From assembly GCA_014706295.1 (NCBI GenBank), contig JACSVZ010000007.1, positions 62,073,475-62,137,474 of the forward strand: a stretch of DNA of 64,000 nucleotides, given 5' to 3'. Below the pieces are notes generated by a model that saw only the letters and a program-made list of their open reading frames with translations, was not told the origin of the DNA and did not search any database. The position numbers were made by a program, and so were the translations under genes. Shown here piece by piece: positions 51,413-60,700 of this stretch (within the stretch, counting starts at the first letter, position 1; each line of letters starts with the position of its first letter). This DNA is from Lycocorax pyrrhopterus obiensis (Eukaryota; Chordata; Aves; Passeriformes; Paradisaeidae).

Positions 51413-51575
51413 TCAAGAAAAAAAAACCTGGTAATTCATCAGAAGTCAGAATTCAATTTCCTGTTTTCTCTCCAAACAGGCCAATTGATCCCGTTTCGAA
51501 CTGCATGCCAGGGCGGGAGCTGTACGTGGTTCCTAATTGCACTAAGCACACACGGGCCTAAAGGCTTTTCTCCCT

Positions 51576-51730
51576 TCATCTCCCCACTTTTCCCAGTCTG
51601 TGGTCGGTTTTGGGATCAGCAATGATGGCCTGGACAGCCACGATGGCCTCGTTGATTTTGGTTTGCAGCTCGCGGAGCTCCTCGATGTGCAGCAGGCGCA
51701 GAATCTGGGCAGCTTCGTTGATAACAGCGT
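51576..51730 (-). CDS. RTRAF: RTRAF last coding exon (exon 8 by mammalian numbering)
   Basis: It encodes AVINEAAQILRLLHIEELRE through DHRLGKVGR-stop (TGA, complement of 51576-51578). The acceptor is CCCTCCCCAG. Confidence 0.95.
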
Positions 51731-54700
51731 CTGGGGAGGGGCAGAGAGGAGTCTGCATTTGATCCATCCTTTTATCCATCCTTTTATCCATCCTTTTCAG
51801 CTCACAGGAGGGATTTAAGGAAGTTTTAATGCTCTGCACTTGGTTCCCGCTGGAGGTTTCCAGGCTGGAAATAGGGAACAATTTTCCCTCCTGCTAAAGG
51901 GGATGGGGTGACCTCCAAACCTTCCCCAGCTTCCTGCAGCTCAGGGTCAGGGAATGAGGGAATCACAGGCTGGGTTGGGCTGGAAGGACCTTAAGGGTCA
52001 TCTCATTCCAACCTCCCACTCCAAGGCTGGTGTGAAACATCCCAAGAGTGATTTAGGTGATGTGGAGCCAAAGTGAAGCCGGACCCGTGGAGCCCCAGGT
52101 CACCCGGCTGTTCCTTATCAAGAATCCATCAGGTCATGCCAACTTGAGCTGCCTCGATGGGATTTTAGGGAAAAGAGGCAGCTGAAGTCCATGGAAGCAG
52201 CACAGCTGTCCTCTGCTGGTAGCAGCAGGATTTACAAACAGCGGGATGCATTCCTTGGGCTGCCATTAAAAGCTGCTATTTTAAACAGATTCCAAGCAGC
52301 TTGGATTTGGGCTTTGCTGTTCCAAACCCCAAATGCTCAGGAGTGCTCGTAAATAACCAGCTGGGAGGGAGGAATTCTTTCCACTCCGGGGTTTTTTACT
52401 GCCCACATCAGCTCTGGCTTTGACAGTAATAACTTTGTCAAAGGCAAACATTCCCGTTTAAAAGTCACATTAGGAGCAGCGCTCACCTCCCGTGTCAAAT
52501 CCAAGAATGTGCTTTTCCAGAGCAACAGGCAGGCCCTGGAAAAGGGGGGAAAAAAAAAAAAGATGTTAAAAATGTCATTTTAGAGGTCTGGTAAATAAAA
52601 ATCAAACTGCAGCAGGTAAGTGGGGGAGAAAATACGGGGTTTGGTTGTATAAAAACGTGTGACAAGTTTGCAAAGTCGAAGTCCAGTGTTTGGTTGATTA
52701 AACACCTCCCTATGTGTCCTGAAACAGCAAAGCCAGAGTGGTATTAAAGAAAAAATCTTTCTGCTTCAGAATCCCCCACTGGACACACAGTGCCTGCATT
52801 CAATCCTTAAAAGGCCAACAGCAGCCCTGGGAGCCATCCCCCAATCCAGCAGCTTCCCAGGAAAACAAAACTGGGCTTTCTTAGAAACTTCTGCCTTTCA
52901 ACAGCTGCCAGGCTTTGAGCAGGGGCTGACTGCAGAGAGCTGCAAGGATTCTCTGTCACCAACTTCTGCTGAGCTCACAACATCCCCAGAAGCATCTGCT
53001 CAAGTGTTAAGCTTAGGAATAAAGCGAAAATATTTCTGTTTTCTAAACATTTCTCTATTAAAACACTCCAAGGCAAAGTTTGTTAGTGGTCATTTCTAAG
53101 CATTGCCCCGTTTCCTTTGCCCTGTCCAGCTGCAGAGGAGTGGTCACACTAAATCACGACTCAGGGAGCTCCAACATGCACTTAAAATCAGATTTAAACA
53201 TTCCAAATCTTAGGATTTGCTTCCACTGCCCTCAGTGAGGTTTTTTTTTCCCAACGTTTGCCAAATACTTTGCATTTTGCACAACAAAAACATCGGGGTT
53301 CGATACCATTAAATTCTGCAGTGTAAAGCTTTTAGGCAATGAAAATTTCCTTTAAAGGCTTTTATACATGTGGGGAAAAAAAATAATGGGAGTTGATCAA
53401 AACACACATTAAACACAAACTGCTGGCTGCAACTCATTTGCAAAAAGTGGGGTTTTTCCATGGTTTTTAGAGGAAAATCCACGTTCAACTGCAATCCCAA
53501 AAATCCATCTCCGCTGTTGAAACTGGTGATCAAAATGCCACTAAAGCCACTTCAGAAAGATTCCAGAGAAATCAGGCTTCCTACATGGATTTTTTGGAGA
53601 AATGAGGTTTGTACTTAAGGTTCCAGAGAGCTCCCTGCCAGCCTGGGGTGTTCTCGAGTCACACGAGCAGGAAAAACTGGGTCCTTTTTTTGTCTTTTTT
53701 TAATTTTTCCTCCCAGTTCTTCGTGGATGAATTCCCCAAGGTTCCTCCAGTGTCACCTGGCAGCAGCAAATTCCTTACCCTCCCTCCTTCCTGAGTTTGA
53801 TCCTTTTTGGGAAGCTGCCTTTGTAACCTCCCCAGCCCATCCCACAAACACAACGAGCTCACGATTCTTCCTGCAGCAGCTTCGAACAGGGAATAAACTC
53901 AAAAAAAACCCAGCCTCTTTAGATCTAGAACTACACAGACAACTTCATTTCCAGCCTCATTCCCTAAAAATTTGATTTATGAATGCTGCACTGAATTTTG
54001 GCCGTTTACAAATCAGTCAAAACCTGAAGAACAGCTCGGATTTTCCTTTATTTTTACTCCCAACCCAGCCATCCTCTGTGCTTTGGAGATATTTCCTTCT
54101 TTCCCCTGGCAGATGCTGATGTTGATGGTCCCTCCTGGCACAGATTTTCCTGCCTCTAACCCTCCCCTCCTTTTCTCCACACCCCTTGGAATGTGGCAAT
54201 CCTAAGGAAAACACATTCCAAGGTGATATCCCAGACAGAGACATCTCAGCCCTGCTGATGCTTTGAAGATCTATGAGGAACGAACAATTCCCTGGAAGGG
54301 AAATAATTCCCTGCTCCTCCAAGAAAATCCTGTTTTGATCCCTGTTGTGCAGCTATGAAAACACCAACTAAAAGCTGCTTTTTATTAACGTGACAGAACC
54401 TAAAATGAAGACAACAGGCTCAGCTGCTTCCCTGTTTCCCTGCTCTTTGATCAGTTTTATGGATTCACGAGCCCAAAGCTTTGATTCACCCTCGCAATGC
54501 CTCTGGCAATTGCAGCAACTCGGAGCACCTGTGATTCCCACTTGGAAAACACCATCAGCAGGGTGATGGCAATCAATAAATAAATAAATAAATCATGGAT
54601 TGTTGTGAGCAGCTGCCAAAAAAAGGAAGGAATTTGGGCTCTTTGAGCTGCTTTAGCAGGGACACGTGGACTCATACACCTGTAGGGCAGGTGAGGCTGC

Positions 54701-57700
54701 CTTTCCCAGCCTTTCCCAGCCTTTCCCAGCTCTGCCAAATGCTGGAGAGAAGAGCTGGAGAACTGGAATTCTGAAGAAAATCACAAACTGCAAACCCCCA
54801 GTCAGCCCCTGGAACATCTTCCCAACAGACAGCTCGTGGTCACCGAAGAATTCTGCAAAATCTGAGTTTAAGGGCAGAAATTTCCTTCACCACTCCTTTT
54901 TTTGGGGAAGAGAGGAGGGAGGAGTTGGATTTCCAGCATCCCATCCCTTGAACACATATGAGGTGTCCATAGGAAGCAAAACATCCCATACAAGGAATGT
55001 TTGAACCTCTTGATGCAGCCTGTGCTGTTAATTCCAAGGAAAAGCCAGGTCGTGCATTTCTCCTCACACTACAGGCCTGCTGCACTGAACAGTCAGGATA
55101 ATCCTCTGGAAAATAACTCAGGGAAGAGCTATTCCATGATTTCTCACACAGGTGTATTTGTATTCCAGTGGAACAAAAAGAGCTTTGTGTACTGCTCTCC
55201 ATAATCCCCTGGATCCGCTGGAATCAGGATGGTTGGGATAAAGGAAGCTTCCTCCGCTCTCCTAAATGAAATGTTGGAACAGAACTGGTTTTGACTGAAG
55301 GGACAGACCTTTATCTTCACTAATTAACATGGAATAATTAACCCTGACCACAGGCAGTGGGGGTACAAACCTCCTTGGACTGGCTGGCCTTGGCTATGGC
55401 ATCCTGCGTCAGGCGCTCCTGAACCAGAATCCGAATTGCCTGGAAAAAACATGGAAAGGGGACAGCAATTAATTAGTTTCTTGATGCATTTCTCAGTCAT
55501 TCCAAGGGAAAAGGAGTCAAAATTAGAACCTCAAACCCAGTTTTGTGAAGGAGTTTTTTTTTGGAAAACTCTTCCAGCCCTTAAACCTTTCCATTTAGGA
55601 ATAATCTCGGCACGTCGGATCTTACCCAGGTGTGCGAGGCAGCTTAACCAGAAGTGACAAGGACATGGATTTCACACCATTAATTCCTGCCACTGCTGGG
55701 ACAGAAGCTGCAAAATCCAAGGAATAGCCTGGAAAGCTTGGGATTTTTAGCCTGGAGAAAAGGAGGCTCAGGAGGGTGACAGGAGGGAGGAGCCAGGTGG
55801 AGGTCGGGATCTCCTTGCAGGGAACAAGAGCCAGGACAAGAGGAAACGGCCTCAGGCTGTGCCAGGGGAGGTTTAGATTGGATATGAGGGAAAATTTCTT
55901 CATGGGAAAGGTGGACAGGCACTGGAAAGGGTCTCACAGTGCTGGAGTCCCCATCCCTGGAGGGATTTCAAATCCATGTGGATGTGGCACTTGGGGACAC
56001 GTGGCAGTGGTGGCCTTGGCAGTGCTGGGGGAATGGCTGGGCTCGATGATTTAAAGACCTTTTCCAACCTAAACAAATCCATGATTCCAAAATGAGCTGA
56101 TCACAACCCCAAAGCAGCAGCACCAATCTCGTTTTCCTGAGTTCTGACACCTTTTAACTCTGCAGCAATGCAGCTTCTCTGGGAAGGAAATCCTGCCTTG
56201 GGAAGGAAATCCTGTCTTGGGAAGGAAATCCTGTCTTGGGAAGGAAATCCTGCTGCCAGCATCTTTTAGGAGGTGCTGAACCACATCCCATGTGCAGAGA
56301 AACCTGGAGCAAAGCTTCCCAGGCAGGCTTGGAAAAGGCTGAGAGCTGGAAGGAATTAATTTTAGCCTTGGGAACAATCCTGGTGCTCATCTGTTTCCCC
56401 TGGCTCTGGCACAGGGGGTGAAATCCTTATCAGAGCTATCAGTGACTGATACCTACAGCTCCAAATGCTTCCAAAAATAACTGCAGCAACACCATGCAGG
56501 CAGATTTCCAGAGGGAAGAAGAACTGGCTCTGTCAAACACATTCCCCAGACTTTCCCTGACAAGCAGCCAAATGTGCCAGAAGCTGCTCCCCCAGGATTT
56601 CTCCCAGTTTTGGTCATGATTAAAGTTGAGCTGATACCAGAAAGTTGCCACTGAAACTTCTAGAAATCTCTCCCTGGAGGAAGTGGCCTGGACAAAGGAA
56701 TGGTTTGATGGGGAGTTTAATTCCAGCAGTGAAACCAGACCTTGTGTAAGAGAATTCCAAGTGCCTCTGGCATTAGGAAATGGATATCCAACTGTGTCCC
56801 ACAGATGCTTTGTGAACAACTTGCCAGGTTTAAATGAGGAAAATGGGATCTAAATCTCTGCTCCCCCTGGCCAGATGTTTGTGGTGTGCCTGCACCCTCC
56901 CAAAACATCCACTCCTGAGTGTCCAAGCCAGGATAGGGATCAGAAATCCCCTGCAAACCTACTTATAGTGGTGGAGGATTAAAGGCTTTGACACTTTCTA
57001 ATATCATCATCTCAACCCCCAAACCAGCTTTGCATTGCTGCTGGAACGTGGATTTTTCACTGCAGGAATCTACTCTTGCGGGAATGAAAAGCAAGAAAAT
57101 TCAGGCTGGTTTTGCCCAAATCTGTCTGAAAAAAAAAAAAAAGTGAGACCAGAAACGTGGAAATAGTGACAGAAATGTAAATATATTTATGCAGAATTAC
57201 ACACTGGTCCACCCAGCAAAGTTTGCCAGCCCTGAGAAAATCCTGGGAGAAGATCTAAAGGAATCTGGATAAGAGCTGAGCTCATTCATGCTGCAAATCC
57301 TCAACATCACCATTCCCAGGGTCTCCTCTCCCTACCTGATAACCCTTTTCACTCATTTTTTATGGGGTTTTGAGGTGGTTTTTTGTAGGAGGTTGATGTA
57401 GGAGAGCTGCACCCTCCTTAAGGATTGAAGAAGGATATTTTGGGAAGGGAAAGTAGGAAACCATACTGGAGAGAAGGAGGAAAAAATGGATGGAATAACT
57501 GCAGGCTGAGAATTCCTTAAGAAACCTTTAGAAATTCCCATAATACTCTTCCAAGAGTTACAGACTAAATAAACTTCAGTACCCACAGCTTTTGGTTCCT
57601 CCAAAGCAAATTGAGCAAATATCACAACTACTGTCATGAACAGAACTTTATGGGTTGGTTTTTTTTTTCTTCCAGTGAAATGCTTTTATTTTAATGCCCA

Positions 57701-60700
57701 ACAAAACGGAATTTATTCCCACGGGATCAAGTAGGAACTTGGGATTGTTATTTTTTATTTAAAAAACACAGTATGGTTTTGACCCCAAATCTATACAGTT
57801 CCACCAGAAAGGCAGAAATTTTCTTAAAGGCATAAAAAAAAAGATGGTTTAGAAAATTAATTAGCCTATTTAGGGCACTTAAAAGCATTAATTAATTGCC
57901 AAAACTAAATTAAACTGAATAATGACAAGGAGTAAATGGTTTATAGGACCAGAAGCAAAAGGAAACTTTTAACTGTGGCTCCTCCCTTGGATGTTGTTTT
58001 AAAACATCCTTGGCATCATTAATTTCTATATTTTCAAGTTTCCTCTTAATTTCCAGCACTGGAACAGAACCTTTGAGGATGTTCCTTAAGGAACTCAGCT
58101 GAAATTGTTTCCCAGGATAATTCTCTCTGCACGAATTTCCATGATTTATCTTCTGTGTTCTTATCTGCTCGAAAAGACACCCAGAGATGGGTTTATTTTT
58201 TCCAATCTTTGCCTAAAAATTCCTATTTATCAGTAACTGCACCTGGAGCTATGAACACACACCAGGCACTGGGGAAAAGGAGGAAAAAAAGGAGGTGGGG
58301 AAAAGTGGGACTCTCACCTTGAGCATCACCAAGTAATCATCATGTCTCTGGATCTGAAGCAGGTTAGCCAAAGCCATCACTCCAGCCTTGAAATCAGGAT
58401 TATTCACTGGGAAAAGAAACACTCTCATTAATAAGAAATGATGATTTATTTTGGTTCAACTGATTCCTGCAGGCAGAATTGGCCTCCTGACTCCGTGGTA
58501 TTGGATCACTCTTAAGGATGGGCAAGGACAATTCCTCAGCATCCCTGGAAGTGTTCAAAAACCAAGGATGTGGCACCTGGGGACATTATTTCGTGGTGGA
58601 TGTGGCGGTGCTGGGTTAATTGTTGGACTCAGGGATCTTAGAGGGCTTTTCCAACCTTAATTCCATGATTCCAAGGCTATGGATACACAGCAGTGAGGAA
58701 ACAATTTGGCTACAGAGCAACCAGCACTGGGCTACACGACCAGGTGAAGGGTTTGAAAATAAAGCAAATTACAGGCAGATATTGTCTTTTGTGCATTTTT
58801 ATCCCTGCAGAGCAGAACTCTGCTGCTGGGTGAGGGCAGGATCAAATCCTGCTTTTTGGTAGGTGAAGGAATGGGAAAAGACTTGGAAGACTGAGGGTTG
58901 ATTTTAGCAGCTCTCCCCCACCACTTCCATTTATTGTGACTGTGCCCAGAAGGCAAAAAAAAAAAATTAAAATTATTACGACAGGAACAGCTGGGGAAGT
59001 CTGAACATGAAATTCCTGACAGCATGGAAGTACCCAGCCTGCCATCATGTTCCCTTGGATATTTTTATTTTTTAAGGCATCTTGCTCTCTCTTCCCTCAC
59101 CTACAAGAAGTAATTCTGATTTACGGAGCAAAAACGTTCAGCTCTCTGCATTCCTAAAGCTTCAAATGGGGCTTTAAAAAATCTGCATCACAGGAATAAC
59201 CAACTTCCAGTCTGAGGAACACACAGGGCACGGAGCACATTCCCATCCAGAGGCTGTGGCGCACTCACCATCCAGGTTAATCAGCGGCTCTGCGTTTTTT
59301 GCTGTGTTCTCAGTGTTTTTAGCACCATCAGGGGTGGAATCCTTGTACTTATCAGCTGCAAAATGAAGAGGCAAACACAAAAATCATCAGAGCTAAGGGC
59401 AAAAAGAACTCACTCGAAGTTTAGCACGGAGCTGTGGTGTTACAGCTGGATTTTTGGCGCCTGGTGATTGCCCAAGAGCCTTGGGGGTTTATAAACGGAG
59501 ATTTTGGAGCTCCCCATTAATGATCCCAAAGCTGCCACTCCAGGGAGCTGCCCTAAGAGGTCCCACCTGCACAGAAATTCCAGTGATGCCTTGAGAGGCC
59601 TCCTAGAAACAGAGACTGGACAGAATAAGGGAATAAAGGTGGGTATTTATCTGAAAGGCCTTCAAAGGTACCCCTGGGGAGCCAGAGGCCACTGCTGAGA
59701 TGGGCCCCAAGGTGGACCCCAGGTCACGAGTTCCTCACACTTTTATAGGTTTGGTTCATTTGCATATCAGGGTTAATTCTCCAATTAAAGCTTCAGTTAA
59801 TGATGTAATCCCCTCAGCTTGCCCCCCTTTAGAGGCTTTTGGTTGATACTTTTTGGGCCTAGGACGATCTGGGTGTCCTTGGAGAGCGGGCCCGGAGAGG
59901 CTTTGTTGTGTCTGCCTGGCACAGAGAGCAGAAATGAACAGGCCACAGGAAACCTCAGAGTTACACACTGGGCAGTGCAGGATTCGAAAAATATAAAAGT
60001 TCAAACCTAAGGCATCAGTAGGGGCAGCCTCAGAGCCTGCTCCACACTTTCATGTAGGGCAGTGTCGCTGTTCTCCCCACGGACGAGTAGAGAAATGACA
60101 CGAAGTCCAGGCTCAGGGATAAATGGACGTGTTTTAATGATCTCTCAGAAAGCTTTTATATGTTTTGCAAAGTGTATTAAGTGGCATAAGGTAATTGGTT
60201 TTTGCCATCCACCCCCTAAGGGGATTGGTCAAGTTCTAAGACACCCATCTCTGAGTGTTTTTCTAGTTAGAACCATAACAATTCTGCAAAACAACCTGCA
60301 GCTGCAAGAAGTTTACAAAACTCTAACATTGTTTTGAGTTACTCGCATGGGAAAGACAGAACTCTCACAAAAATGCTGCAGAGAGCTGAAGAAATTCTCT
60401 GCTGAAGCTTTTTCAGCATCCATAGGGCAGGATGCTCCTCAGCACAGCCTGACCCCAGAGGGCTGAACAAGCTGCATTTCCCACATCTGCCACTTCCAAA
60501 ACCCATCGGTTCCACTGCCAGGGCTCCAGCAGGAGCACAGGGATCAACAATTCCGGGATGATGCTGGTCCTCACAAGCAAATCAAATTCTTCCAGCTCAG
60601 GGTTTGGTTCACAGCACCCAGCTGAGCCCCCACAGGGCTTTTCCAAGCCTTTGGATGATGGGATCTCCTGACTCCTCCTTTTTCACACAATCCCAAGGAA

